A DNA stretch of 64,000 bases, taken from JAFAYN01 sp963733105. GTDB lineage: Bacteria; Gemmatimonadota; Gemmatimonadetes; Longimicrobiales; Longimicrobiaceae. Shown here in pieces: positions 1 to 8,931 of this stretch. Below the pieces are notes generated by a model. That model did not search any database. It was not told where the DNA came from and worked only from the letters and a program-made list of their open reading frames with translations. Location: NCBI GenBank assembly GCA_963733105.1, contig CAVTCB010000020.1, forward strand, positions 124,001 through 188,000, in the 5' to 3' direction. Every line of letters begins with the position of its first letter. Positions within the stretch are counted from its first letter, which is position 1. Position numbers and translations under genes: made by a program.

Positions 1-1682
1 CTCACCGAGAGCACCACGTAGCGCCCGGGCTCGGCCTCCGCGTGGCCGCGCACCTCCTCCTCCCGGGCCTCGCGCGTGGCGATCACCAGCCGCCCCCCGG
101 AGGGCATGGCGTCGCGCGCGTTGACCACCAGGTTCAGGAGCACCTGCTCCAGCTGCCCCGGGTCGGCCCGCACCATCCCGAGCGCGGGGTGGAGGTCGGT
201 GGTCATGGCGACGTCCGCCCCGATCAGCCTCCCCAGGATGCGCTCGATCTCGGCCACCACTCCGTTCAGCGAGAGGAGCCGGGGCTGCAGGATCTGCTTG
301 CGGCTGAAGGCGAGGAGCTGGCGCGTGAGCGTGGCCGCCCGCTCCGCCGCCCGCTGGATCTCCTCCACCTCCTCGCGGTCCGGGGCCTCCGCTCCCTGGC
401 CGAGCAGCACCAGCTCGGCGTTCCCCTTGATGACGGTGAGGAGGTTGTTGAAGTCGTGGGCGATCCCCCCCGCCAGCCGCCCCACCGCCTCCATCTTCTG
501 CGACTGGCGGAGCTCCTCCTCGGCCCGCTTCCACTCGGTGAGGTCGCGGATGGTGGTGGAGATCGCCTCCACCGCCCCCGAGGGGGAGCGGTGCACGATG
601 ACCACCTGGTAGACCGGGATCTCGCGGCCGTCGCGGGCCAGGACCGCCGTCTCCCCCACCCACACGCCGTCGCGGGCGGCGGCCGGGAAGGCCTCGTGCA
701 CCAGGACCTCGTTGGCCCACTGCGGGTGCAGGTCGGTCACGTTGACCGACGAGACGTCCTCCTCGTCGCCGATCCCCACCATCCGCCGCGCGGCGCGGTT
801 CAGGTAGCGCACGTGCCCGCGGGGGTCGACGGTGCCCACGAAGTCGGCGGTGGTCTCCAGGATCTCGGTGAGCTTGGCGCGGGCCTTCTGCGCCTCCCTC
901 TCCCCGGTGACGTCCCGGTAGCTGCACACCACCCCCGCGACCGCCGGCTCCATGAGGAGGTTCTTCCCCGTGGCCAGCAGCACCCGCCAGCTCCCGTCGC
1001 GGTGGCGGGCGCGGTACTCGGCCGACGCCGCGGAGCCCGGCTCCGCCGCGAGCGAGGTGAGGAACGCCACCACGGGGCCCACGTCGTCGGGGTGGACCCA
1101 CTCGAAGAGGCTCCGGCCGATCCGCTCCTCCCGGGCGAACCCCAGGACGCGCTCCACCGAGGGGCTCTCGTACCGCACCATCCCCCCCGCGCTGACCACG
1201 GTGACGACGTCGGCGGTGTTCTCCACCAGGGCGCGGAAGTGCTCCTCGCTCTGGCGCAGCGCCTGCTCGCCCAGCCGGGCCTCCGACACGTCGCGGAGCT
1301 GCACCGAGCACCCGCCGCCGGGGAGCGGATGCACGCGCACCCGGAGCCAGCCCCGCAGCCCGGGGAAGTGCGCCTCCAGCTCCGCCCCCTCCCCCGCCCC
1401 CAGGGCGCGGACGCAGGCGCGGCGCAGCTCCGGGGTGAACAGGGCGGGGAGCGCCTCCGCCGCGTCGGCCCCCGCGGCCTCCGCCGCGCGGACGTGCAGC
1501 AGGCGCTCCGCGGCGGGGTTCAGCCAGCGCAGGCGGCTCCCCGGACCGAGCACCAGCACCCCGTCGTCGAGCCCCTCCAGCACGGCGGCCTCCCACCCCG
1601 CGGCGTGCGCGCCCTCTCCGGCGCCGGAGGCGCGGAGGGCGGCGGTGCCGGGCTCGCGGGCCGTGGGAGGTGCTCCGCACAT
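1..1682 (-). CDS. PAS-domain sensor histidine kinase, 3' part cut by window edge
   Basis: Reading the minus strand from an ATG at 1682 gives 560 residues that stay open to the left edge. Two or three PAS-type sensor segments fill roughly residues 40-390. A HisKA dimerisation and phosphoacceptor region follows, with H-box GGIAHDFNN and the phosphoaccepting His near residue 409. The N-box LLNLVVNARDAMPSGG lies near residue 515. The G boxes of the ATPase domain lie outside the window. No transmembrane segment is visible, so a cytoplasmic sensor kinase is likely. No clear ribosome binding site precedes 1682, so the start is uncertain. The stimulus and partner regulator cannot be told. Confidence 0.85.
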   Translation of the reverse strand, partial: MCGAPPTAREPGTAALRASGAGEGAHAAGWEAAVLEGLDDGVLVLGPGSRLRWLNPAAERLLHVRAAEAAGADAAEALPALFTPELRRACVRALGAGEGAELEAHFPGLRGWLRVRVHPLPGGGCSVQLRDVSEARLGEQALRQSEEHFRALVENTADVVTVVSAGGMVRYESPSVERVLGFAREERIGRSLFEWVHPDDVGPVVAFLTSLAAEPGSAASAEYRARHRDGSWRVLLATGKNLLMEPAVAGVVCSYRDVTGEREAQKARAKLTEILETTADFVGTVDPRGHVRYLNRAARRMVGIGDEEDVSSVNVTDLHPQWANEVLVHEAFPAAARDGVWVGETAVLARDGREIPVYQVVIVHRSPSGAVEAISTTIRDLTEWKRAEEELRQSQKMEAVGRLAGGIAHDFNNLLTVIKGNAELVLLGQGAEAPDREEVEEIQRAAERAATLTRQLLAFSRKQILQPRLLSLNGVVAEIERILGRLIGADVAMTTDLHPALGMVRADPGQLEQVLLNLVVNARDAMPSGGRLVIATREAREEEVRGHAEAEPGRYVVLSV

Positions 1683-1846
1683 GGGTCGATGCAGCCGTCG
1701 TTGCAGGTGGCGAGAAGCGAGGCTGGAAGCTGCTCCCTTTCCCCACCCGTTTCAAGGAGGTACGATACCTCGCGGACGCCGATTCCCCGCCCCCGGGGAC
1801 CGCCGCCGTCAGTCGGGAAACACGCGGCGGCCCCGCGGCGGGGGGA

Positions 1847-1880
1847 TGTACAGGGTCCGTACACGTTCCCGAACGGGAAC
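1847..1880. promoter_or_regulatory. Two adjacent inverted repeats between divergent genes
   Basis: TGTAC-N7-GTACA (1847-1863) is followed at once by GTTCCCG-AA-CGGGAAC (1865-1880), a 7-bp-arm near-perfect palindrome. They lie in the 259-bp space between the divergent histidine kinase and the SDR/cinA pair, about 60 bp upstream of the SDR start. The size and symmetry fit operators of a dimeric regulator. No factor can be named; this is inference. Confidence 0.35.
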
Positions 1881-1941
1881 AGACGTAGCGACGGAGGGCG
1901 GGCTCTCCGCTCCGCAAACCACCCAGGGAAGGGGAGGAAGG

Positions 1942-2787
1942 ATGTTCCGGGACGACCTGCTGCGGGACCGCACGGTGCTGGTGACCGGGGGAGGCTCCGG
2001 GCTGGGGCTCTCCATGGCGAAGGCGTTCGCCGGGCTGGGGGCGCGCGTGGCGATCACCGGGCGGAGCGAGGAGCGCCTGGCCGGCGCGGCCGGGGAGATC
2101 GACCCCTCGGGCGAGCGCGTGCTCGCGCACCCCTGCGACGTGCGCGACTTCGCGCAGGTGGAGGCGCTGGCGCGCGCCGTGGAGGAGCGGTGGGGGGGAG
2201 CCGACGTGCTGGTGAACAACGCCGCGGGGAACTTCCTCTCCGCCACCGAGGACCTTTCCCCCGGCGGCTTCGACGCCGTGGTGCGGACCGTCCTCAACGG
2301 CACCTTCCACGCGACGCTGGCGGTGGGGCGCGGGATGATCGAGAGGGGGCGCGGGAGCATCCTCAACATCGTCACCACCTACGCCTGGACCGGCTCCGCC
2401 TTCGTGGTCCCCTCCGCCGCCGCCAAGGCGGGGGTGCTGGCGATGACCCGCTCGCTGGCGGTGGAGTGGGCCGCCTACGGCATCCGGGTGAACGCCATCG
2501 CCCCCGGCCCCTTCCCCACCGAGGGCGCCTGGAGCGCGCTGATGCCCACCCCCGAGATCGAGGCCGAGGCGAAGGCCCGCATCCCCCAGGGGCGCTTCGG
2601 TCGGCACGAGGAGCTGACCAACCTGGCCGTGTTCCTGGTCTCGGACGCGGCGCCCTTCGTGAACGGCGAGTGCGTGACCATCGACGGCGGGGAGTGGATC
2701 GCCTCCGGCGGGGAGTTCAACGGGCTGACGCGCATCCCCCGCGACGGCCTCAAGGCCGCGCTCCGGGCCATGCGGGGGAAGAAGTGA
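1942..2787 (+). CDS. SDR oxidoreductase, 2,4-dienoyl-CoA reductase type
   Basis: 281 residues with the classical SDR fold: the NAD(P)-binding motif TGGGSGLG at the N-terminus, NNAAGNF near residue 93 and RVNAIAPGP near residue 190. The catalytic Tyr of YxxxK is not Tyr here; the segment reads SAAAKAG, keeping only the Lys. That replacement is characteristic of the 2,4-dienoyl-CoA reductase branch, so a role in unsaturated fatty acyl-CoA oxidation is likely. The ATG is preceded by a GGGGAGGAAGG ribosome binding site. Its stop overlaps the cinA start by 4 bp (GTGA), so the two are translationally coupled. Confidence 0.8.
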   Translation: MFRDDLLRDRTVLVTGGGSGLGLSMAKAFAGLGARVAITGRSEERLAGAAGEIDPSGERVLAHPCDVRDFAQVEALARAVEERWGGADVLVNNAAGNFLSATEDLSPGGFDAVVRTVLNGTFHATLAVGRGMIERGRGSILNIVTTYAWTGSAFVVPSAAAKAGVLAMTRSLAVEWAAYGIRVNAIAPGPFPTEGAWSALMPTPEIEAEAKARIPQGRFGRHEELTNLAVFLVSDAAPFVNGECVTIDGGEWIASGGEFNGLTRIPRDGLKAALRAMRGKK

Positions 2788-4040
2788 GGGCGGCCCTCCT
2801 CGCCATCGGGGACGAGATCGTCGCCGGCCTCACGGTCGACACCAACTCCGGCTTCCTGGCGGAGCAGCTCCGCGCGGTGGGGGTGGAGCCGGTGGCGGGG
2901 TTCTCGGCGCCGGACGACGAGGGGGCCATCGCCCGCGCCTTCGAGCGCGCGCTGGAGGAGGCGGACGTGGCGATCTCCACCGGCGGGCTGGGCCCCACGG
3001 CGGACGACCTGACCACCGCGGTGGTGGCGCGCCTGGCCGGGCGGGCGCTCCGCCTGGACGAGGCCTCGCTGGCGGCCGTCGAGGAGCGCTTCCGCTCCCG
3101 GGGGATGGAGATGCCCCCCAACAACCGCAAGCAGGCGCTCCTCCCCGAGGGGAGCACCGTGGTCCCCAACCCCACCGGGACGGCGCCGGGGTTCATCTGC
3201 CCGGTGGGGCGCGGCGGCGCCATCCGCCACGTGGTGTGCCTCCCCGGCGTCCCCCGCGAGATGCGGCGCATGGCCGTGGAGACGGTGGTCCCCTGGCTGG
3301 AGGGGCTGAGCCCCGGCCGCCGCTTCCTGTCGCGCGTGTTCAGCACCTTCGGCCTGGCGGAGAGCCGGCTGGACGAGCTGCTGGAGGGCGTGGTCTCCCC
3401 CGGCGAGGCGCGCCTCGCCTTCCGGGCGGCGTTCCCCCGCGTCCAGGCGCGGCTCACCGTCTCCGGCGCCCCGGACGAGGACCTGGAGGGGCGCATGGAC
3501 GCCCTGGAGGCGCGGGTGCGCGAGCGGCTGGGGACGCACGTCTACGCCGTGGGCGACGAGGGGATGGAGGAGACGGTGGGGCGGCTGCTCCGCGAGCGCG
3601 GGGCCACGCTGGCCGTGGCCGAGTCGTGCACCGGGGGGCTGATCGGCCACCGGATCACCGAGGTTCCGGGGAGCTCCGCCTACTTCCTCCTGGGGGTGGT
3701 CACCTACTCCGACGAGGCCAAGCGGGACGTCCTTGGGGTGAGCCCGGCCACGCTGGAGCGCTGGGGCGCCGTGAGCACGCAGACCGCGGAGGAGATGGCC
3801 TCCGGCGCGCGGCGGGTCTCCGGGGCCACGCTCGGGCTCGCCACCACGGGGGTCGCGGGCCCCGGCGGCGGCACTCCGGAGAAGCCGGTGGGCACGGTGT
3901 GCGTGGGGCTGGCCTGGGAGGGCGGCGCCTGGTCGCGCCGCTACGACCTGGGCGAGCGCTCCCGCGACTGGGTGAAGGGGATGACCGCGCAGATCGCTCT
4001 GGACCGCGTGCGCCGCTGGGCGCTGGGGGAGGCGGACTAA
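2784..4040 (+). CDS. cinA: CinA family nicotinamide-nucleotide amidohydrolase
   Basis: 418 residues from a GTG overlapping the previous stop. Residues 1-170 form the MoaB/MogA-like competence-damage domain, with AIGDEIVAG at the N-terminus and STGGLGPTADD. Residues about 255-415 form the CinA C-terminal (PncC) domain with AESCTGG and TTGVAGPGGGTPEKPVG. The C-terminal domain deamidates nicotinamide mononucleotide in pyridine-nucleotide salvage, and the N-terminal domain is associated with ADP-ribose pyrophosphatase activity in some homologues. The length is normal for the two-domain family. Pairing with a fatty-acid SDR has no obvious metabolic logic. Confidence 0.9.
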   Translation: MRAALLAIGDEIVAGLTVDTNSGFLAEQLRAVGVEPVAGFSAPDDEGAIARAFERALEEADVAISTGGLGPTADDLTTAVVARLAGRALRLDEASLAAVEERFRSRGMEMPPNNRKQALLPEGSTVVPNPTGTAPGFICPVGRGGAIRHVVCLPGVPREMRRMAVETVVPWLEGLSPGRRFLSRVFSTFGLAESRLDELLEGVVSPGEARLAFRAAFPRVQARLTVSGAPDEDLEGRMDALEARVRERLGTHVYAVGDEGMEETVGRLLRERGATLAVAESCTGGLIGHRITEVPGSSAYFLLGVVTYSDEAKRDVLGVSPATLERWGAVSTQTAEEMASGARRVSGATLGLATTGVAGPGGGTPEKPVGTVCVGLAWEGGAWSRRYDLGERSRDWVKGMTAQIALDRVRRWALGEAD

Positions 4041-4058
4041 CGAACGAGGAGGGTGTAG

Positions 4059-4334
4059 ATGATCGAGCGATTGGACGTAGAAAAGGCCAGGCACACGCTG
4101 CCCGAGGTTCTGGACCGAGTCCAACGCGGGGGTGACATGGTCGTGCTCACCTCATCGGGCGAGCCCGCAGCGGCCATGATCCCCGTGGGTATGTACGACC
4201 GCATGATGGCCGACCGGGAGGATCGCTTCCGGATCATCGACGAGATCCACTCGAAGATGCCCGTGGTCACCGAAGAGGAGGCGGAGGCGGACATAGCCGC
4301 CGCGATCGCCGCCGTCAGGAGCGCCGCCCCTTGA
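4059..4334 (+). CDS. Phd/YefM-type antitoxin-like protein
   Basis: A 91-residue protein with the Phd/YefM fold signature: an N-terminal segment ending in a short helix (ARHTLPEVLDRVQRGG), then a strand VVLTSSGEPAAAMIPV. The acidic C-terminal tail fits a toxin-neutralising extension. A GAGGAGGG ribosome binding site precedes the ATG. Its stop overlaps the TTG start of the following GNAT gene (TTGA). In canonical modules this antitoxin precedes a RelE, Doc or PIN toxin; none is present, so either the GNAT protein is the partner or the gene is a solitary regulator. Base composition is a little less GC-rich than the neighbours. Confidence 0.75.
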   Translation: MIERLDVEKARHTLPEVLDRVQRGGDMVVLTSSGEPAAAMIPVGMYDRMMADREDRFRIIDEIHSKMPVVTEEEAEADIAAAIAAVRSAAP

Positions 4335-4843
4335 CGCCTTCGGAGTGGACCCGGGGCGAGTACCGGATCAGCACGGACCGGGGGCTGCTCGACCTGGGCG
4401 TGGTGCACGCCTTCCTGACCCGCTCGTACTGGAGCCCCGGGATCACCGAGGAGACGGTGCGGCGCTCGGTGGAGAACTCCCTTCCCTTCGGCCTGTACCG
4501 GGGCGGGCGGCAGGTGGGGTTCGCGCGCGTCGTCACCGACCATGTCAAGATCGCCTACGTGGCCGACGTGTTCGTGCTGGAGGAGGAGCGCGGCCGGGGG
4601 CTGGGGAAGTGGCTGATGGAGGCCGTCCTGGCCCACCCGGAGCTGCAGGAGGTCTGGCGCTGGCTCCTGGTGACGCAGGACGCGCACGGCCTCTACCGGC
4701 AGCTCGGGTTCGCCGGGCTGGACCGGCCGGAGCGCTACATGGAGCGGCCCGGCGGCGGGAGGCCCGCCCCGCCCGCCGCCGCGGAGGAGGAGATGGGGGG
4801 CGAGGCTCCCTGCCAGATGCACCGCCTCCTGGACCCTGGCTGA
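4331..4843 (+). CDS. GNAT family N-acetyltransferase
   Basis: 170 residues from a TTG start coupled to the antitoxin-like gene. The acetyl-CoA binding motif A region is clear: VADVFVLEEERGRGLGKWLMEA, with the RGRGLG pyrophosphate loop. It ends in the GNAT-typical HGLYRQLGF segment. The fold is otherwise that of small housekeeping acetyltransferases. A Gly/Pro/Ala-rich tail of about 30 residues follows the domain. The substrate is unknown. GNAT toxins that acetylate aminoacyl-tRNA normally pair with ribbon-helix-helix antitoxins, so the toxin reading here is only a hypothesis from gene overlap. Confidence 0.8.
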   Translation: MTPSEWTRGEYRISTDRGLLDLGVVHAFLTRSYWSPGITEETVRRSVENSLPFGLYRGGRQVGFARVVTDHVKIAYVADVFVLEEERGRGLGKWLMEAVLAHPELQEVWRWLLVTQDAHGLYRQLGFAGLDRPERYMERPGGGRPAPPAAAEEEMGGEAPCQMHRLLDPG

Positions 4844-4936
4844 GCGCCCGGCCCGCGACTTCCAGGCACATCCTGCCGATACTTTCCGGGTGCCCTGCCG
4901 TCCTCCGTGGCGGCGACTCCGCTCCCCGGCGCCCCC

Positions 4937-6487
4937 ATGTCCGCACAAGACCTGACGTACCTGCTCCTCGCCGCCACGCTCCTGGTGGCGGTGGCCGGGT
5001 TCGTGGACCTGCTCCGCAACCCGCCCGCGCACCTGCTCAGGCGCGTCCCGCGCCTGGCGGGCGACGCCGGGCCCGACGGCGCGGAGGAAGCGTCCGGGAC
5101 CGGGCCCGCCGACGAGGCTCCGGAGCCCGGGCCCGCCGCGGAGGCCCTCCCTCCCGCCCCGGAGCCGGAGCCCCTCCCGGCGCCGGCCGCGGCGGAGGCA
5201 TCCGCCCCGGAAGTGGCGCACGCCACGCCGGAAGAGGCCCCGCGCGCCTACGAGATGCTCCAGGCCGGGCGGGTGGAGGAGGGGCTCGCCGTGCTGCGGG
5301 AGCAGATCGCCATCGCCAGCGAGGCGCACCCGGAGCGGGCCCCCGCGCTGATCGCTCTGGAGCGGGCCGTGGCCGCCGCGGCCGGGCTCCCCCGCCCCGC
5401 CGCGCACCCGCAGGACGCCCGCCGCGCCAGCCAGAGCCTGTTCGGCGTGCAGCTCTGGCTGGGGCTGTCGGCCGCCGCGCGGGGGGACCGGGAGCACGCC
5501 CTCCCCGCCCTGCGCGGAGCCGCGGAGCTGGCCGGCGCCGACGCGGGGCGCACGCTGGCGGCCGGGGCGCTGGTCCGCGAGCTGTGGGCGGGGGAGGACT
5601 TCGAGGAGGCGCTCCGGGTGCTCGCCGCCCACTCGCGCACCCTGCGCTCCCCGCAGGCCCACGCCCGCACCTTCGCGCTCACCGCCGAGACGCTCCTGCG
5701 CGTCGCCCCCCGCGAGTACGAGAAGGCGTTCGGGATGTTCGAGCGCGCCCTGCGCGAGACCCCGCCCGACCGCTCCTTCCGCTTCGACTCCGTCCCCTCC
5801 GGGACCTCGTGGAGCGCGCACCCCCCCCTCTTCCCCACCGACCCCGGGGAGGGCGACCGCGGCGCGGCCTGGGACACCTCCGAGCAGCTCGGCTTCTACC
5901 CGCAGCGGGTGCGCTACTACCGCGAGGAGATCCGCAACGTCACCGCCCTGGCGAGCCTCTCGCTGGCGCTGGTGGAGTCGGGGCTGGTCCCGGAAGGGGT
6001 CCGCTCCGCCGGCGAGGCCGCCTGGCTCCGCCCCGGCGACGACGGCCAGCCCTGGCGCGGCGACGTGGCGGGGGAGCCCGCCGCCGTGCGGGGCTACCGC
6101 AGGCGCTTCGCCGAGGCGCTCCTGGCCGAGCCGCCGCGCGCCCGTGCCCTGCTGCGCACCTTCACGGGCACCCCCCGCGGCTTCCGCCTGGAGGCCACCG
6201 AGTACGGGAGCGTCCGGGGCACCTTCGTGCACCGGGACGGCAAGGTGGCCCGCTTCTCCGGCGTGGTGGACGGGAGCGCCCTGGTCTTCCTGTGGAGCAC
6301 CAACCCCACCTCGCTGGACAGCGTCTACGCGGGCGGCTCCCACGGGGCGCGCTCCGGGCACGGCCTCCTCCTGGTGGGCCCCGACGCGCTGGAGGGGTAC
6401 ACCGCCGAGAACGACGCCGACGGCGCCGACCCCGAGGGGTGGACGGAGTGGAGCCTGCGCCCCGGGGAGGAGCCCCGCCGCAGGTGA
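4937..6487 (+). CDS. Membrane-anchored protein with helical-repeat-like middle, function unknown
   Basis: 516 residues from the ATG at 4937 (a GTG at 4907 would add 10). One N-terminal membrane segment (LTYLLLAATLLVAVAGFVDLL) is followed by a Pro/Ala/Glu-rich linker to about residue 100. A helical region resembling degenerate tetratricopeptide repeats (AYEMLQAGRVEEGLAVLREQ) follows, to about residue 280. The C-terminal 150 residues look like a compact beta-rich domain (GTFVHRDGKVARFSGVVDG). No catalytic motif is recognised. The N-in single anchor suggests a mostly cytoplasmic or periplasmic body attached to the inner membrane. No operon partner is obvious. Confidence 0.65.
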   Translation: MSAQDLTYLLLAATLLVAVAGFVDLLRNPPAHLLRRVPRLAGDAGPDGAEEASGTGPADEAPEPGPAAEALPPAPEPEPLPAPAAAEASAPEVAHATPEEAPRAYEMLQAGRVEEGLAVLREQIAIASEAHPERAPALIALERAVAAAAGLPRPAAHPQDARRASQSLFGVQLWLGLSAAARGDREHALPALRGAAELAGADAGRTLAAGALVRELWAGEDFEEALRVLAAHSRTLRSPQAHARTFALTAETLLRVAPREYEKAFGMFERALRETPPDRSFRFDSVPSGTSWSAHPPLFPTDPGEGDRGAAWDTSEQLGFYPQRVRYYREEIRNVTALASLSLALVESGLVPEGVRSAGEAAWLRPGDDGQPWRGDVAGEPAAVRGYRRRFAEALLAEPPRARALLRTFTGTPRGFRLEATEYGSVRGTFVHRDGKVARFSGVVDGSALVFLWSTNPTSLDSVYAGGSHGARSGHGLLLVGPDALEGYTAENDADGADPEGWTEWSLRPGEEPRRR

Positions 6488-6583
6488 GCCCCCCGGGCGG
6501 GGACCCCCTCCCCTCGTCTCCGCCCGCCCCCCGCCGTAGATTGTCCCCGTCCGGCGTTCCACGCTCCCCCGTCCCGACCCGAC

Positions 6584-7355
6584 ATGCCCGCCCTCCAGGA
6601 CCGCACCGTCCTCGTCACCGGCGCCAGCGCCGGGATCGGCGCCGCCTGCGCCCGCGCCTTCGCGGGGGCCGGCGCCCGCCTCCTCCTGGCCGCGCGCCGC
6701 ACCGACCGCCTCCGCGACCTGGCCGACGGGCTGCGCCGCGAGCACGGCACGGAGTCGCACCTGCTGGAGCTGGACGTCCGCGACGCCGCCGCCGTGGGCG
6801 CCGCCGTGGAGGAGCTCCCCCGAGTGGGCGGAGGTGGACGTGCTGGTGAACAACGCCGGCCTGGGCCGCGGGCTGGAAAAGGCGCAGGACGGGAATCCGT
6901 CCGACTGGGACGAGATGGTGGACACCAACGTCAAGGGGCTCCTCTACGTCACCCGCGCCGTGGTCCCCGGGATGGTGGCCCGCGGGCGCGGCCACGTGGT
7001 CAACATCGGCTCCGTCGCCGGCCACGAGGTGTACCCCGGCGGCGCCGTGTACTGCGCCACCAAGCACGCCGTGGGCGCCATCACCAGGGGGCTGCGCATG
7101 GACCTGCTGGGCACCGGCGTCCGCGTCAGCACCGTGGACCCGGGGATGGTGGAGACCGAGTTCAGCATCGTCCGCTTCGGCGGCGACCGCGAGCGCGCCG
7201 GCCGCGTCTACGCCGGGATGACCCCGCTCGTCGCCGACGACATCGCCGACGCCGTGCTCTGGTGCGCCACGCGCCCCCCGCACGTCAACGTGGACGAGGT
7301 CGTCATCAAGCCCACCGACCAGGCCTCGGCCACCCTGGTCCACCGCCGGCAGTAG
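6584..7355 (+). CDS. SDR family NAD(P)-dependent oxidoreductase, frameshifted
   Basis: A classical YdfG-like SDR split into two frames. Residues 1-80 (TGASAGIGAACARAF cofactor motif, LDVRDAAAV) read from the ATG at 6584. From about 6820 the continuation lies in another frame and carries VLVNNAGLGRG, IGSVAGHEVYPGG, the catalytic YCATK and TVDPGMVETEF. The break is inside a run of C residues (ctcccccgag), so one missing base is enough to restore a normal protein of about 257 residues. An assembly indel is the likely cause. The family reduces 3-hydroxy acids or similar small carbonyls; substrate unknown. Confidence 0.75.
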
Positions 7356-7402
7356 CGCCGGAGAGCCCGCCCAGAGCCCGAAGCGCAGCAGCAGGCACAG
7401 CG

Positions 7403-8152
7403 TTGTTCTACCTCCGCATCGCCCTCGGGCTCCTGGCCTTCGTGGCCGCCTCGGTGTACGGCGTCGCCATCGCCGTCTTCCGGCGGGACCGGTCGCGCGT
7501 GGCCTACGACTACGCCCGCACCCTGGCCCGCCTCCAGCAGCCCGCCCTGGGGATCCGCGTGCGCATGGTCGGGGAGGAGGGGCTGCGCGCCCACCGCCCC
7601 TGCATCTTCGTCTGCAACCACCAGAGCATCCTCGACGTCCCCATCCTGGCCCAGGCCTTCGCCCCCGGCTCCGTGGTCATCGCCAAGAAGGAGCTGCGCC
7701 GCATCCCCTTCTTCGGCTGGATCTACGTGGTCACGGGGAACATCCTGATCGACCGGGCCGACAACCGGAGCGCCGTGGGGCGGCTCAAGGAGGTGGAGGA
7801 CGCCATCCTGCGGCGCCGGGTGGCCGTGTGGATCTTCCCCGAGGGGACGCGCGGCACCGAGCCGGGCCAGCTCCTCCCCTTCAAGAAGGGGGCGTTCTAC
7901 ATGGCCGTCGCCACCGGGGCGCCGCTGGTCCCCGTCGTGGTGTCCCCGCTCAAGCCGCGGCTGGACATCGGGGCGCGCCGGCTGGACCCCACCGTCGTGG
8001 AGGTCCGCGTGCTGGACCCCATCCCCACCGCCGGCCTGGGCGAGGACGACGTCGTCCCCCTGATGCACGAAGCGCGGGGCCGCATGGCCGCCGCGCTCGC
8101 CGGGATGTCCGCCGCCGGGGGGCTCCTCCCCGCCCCCGACCCGGATCAGTAG
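7403..8152 (+). CDS. plsC: 1-acyl-sn-glycerol-3-phosphate acyltransferase
   Basis: 249 residues from a TTG. A hydrophobic N-terminal helix (LFYLRIALGLLAFVAASVYG) anchors it at the inner membrane. The acyltransferase signatures are present: HX4D as NHQSILD near residue 73, RADNRS near residue 118, FPEGTRG near residue 150, and VPVVV. It converts lysophosphatidate to phosphatidate in phospholipid synthesis. Its 3' end overlaps the convergent PRC-barrel gene by 7 bp. The TTG start is chosen because it directly precedes the hydrophobic helix; no strong ribosome binding site was seen. Confidence 0.85.
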   Translation: MFYLRIALGLLAFVAASVYGVAIAVFRRDRSRVAYDYARTLARLQQPALGIRVRMVGEEGLRAHRPCIFVCNHQSILDVPILAQAFAPGSVVIAKKELRRIPFFGWIYVVTGNILIDRADNRSAVGRLKEVEDAILRRRVAVWIFPEGTRGTEPGQLLPFKKGAFYMAVATGAPLVPVVVSPLKPRLDIGARRLDPTVVEVRVLDPIPTAGLGEDDVVPLMHEARGRMAAALAGMSAAGGLLPAPDPDQ

Positions 8153-8907
8153 GCCGGCGGCTCCATCGGGTCGCCGCGCGCGAACGCCTCGCCCACGCTC
8201 CGCTCCACCAGCGGGTCCACCGCTCCCCCCATGTACGCCGGGAGCCTCGCCACCTCCTCCGCCCGCACCCCCCGGATCCACACGTCGCGGCTCCGCTCCT
8301 GCAGGTCCACCGACTCCGTGGGGACCAGGACGTGGCGGTCGTCCGTGAGCGTGAACAGGTCGTCGTCCAGGTCCACGTCCAGGTAGCGCACCTTCATCGC
8401 CGTCGGGTCCACCAGCATCTCCGTCACCGTCCCCACCCGCTGCCGGTCCGCGGCGAACACGCTCCACCCGCGCAGGTCCGACGCGCCCCCCGCCAGCCGG
8501 AAGTCCTTCGCCTGGCTCAGGGGGACGATGCGCGCCTCGCCCGGGAGCGCCGGGGGGAGCTCCGACGCGCCCTCGGCGTAGACGCGCGGGTGGGAGCGGG
8601 CCAGCTCCTCCAGCATCCCCGCCGTCACCGTCCCGCCCGGCTCGAAGTGGGGGAGGGCGCGCACCTCGTCCCGGGTCCAGCGGGCCACCATGGCCTCCTC
8701 GCCCCAGTCCACCTGCGACACGGGGAGGAGCACGTGGCCGCGGCGGAACATCCCGAAGTCCACGTCCAGGTAGCGCACCCTCCCGTCGCGGCCGATCAGG
8801 AGGTCGCCCACGGTGCCGATCTTCTCGCCCTGGGCGTCCCACACGTCCCAGCCGATGAAGTCGCGGGCGCGCAGCACCTCGGCGCGGGGGCCAGTGGTTT
8901 CGGCCAT
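8146..8907 (-). CDS. Double PRC-barrel domain protein
   Basis: 253 residues with two PRC-barrel units, the fold named from the photosynthetic reaction centre H subunit and also found in RimM. Unit 1 is about residues 12-70 (GWDVWDAQGEKIGTVGDLLIG, RVRYLDVDFG). Unit 2 is about residues 145-205 (GWSVFAADRQRVGTVTEML, VRYLDVDLDDD). The conserved RYLDVD strand occurs in both. AGAGGAGA lies nine bases before the ATG. Such soluble proteins are common in Longimicrobium-like genomes, but their role is unknown; photosynthesis is not implied. The leader overlaps hairpin repeat copy A. Confidence 0.8.
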   Translation of the reverse strand: MAETTGPRAEVLRARDFIGWDVWDAQGEKIGTVGDLLIGRDGRVRYLDVDFGMFRRGHVLLPVSQVDWGEEAMVARWTRDEVRALPHFEPGGTVTAGMLEELARSHPRVYAEGASELPPALPGEARIVPLSQAKDFRLAGGASDLRGWSVFAADRQRVGTVTEMLVDPTAMKVRYLDVDLDDDLFTLTDDRHVLVPTESVDLQERSRDVWIRGVRAEEVARLPAYMGGAVDPLVERSVGEAFARGDPMEPPAY

Positions 8908-8931
8908 GGTCGTGTTCTCCTCTGGTGGCGT

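Noticed and set aside
42..1680. Open frame on the plus strand covering the histidine kinase region
   Set aside because: The minus strand carries clear PAS, H-box and N-box motifs, whereas the plus reading has no homologous motifs. Only the cinA part (from 2784) of this long frame is real.
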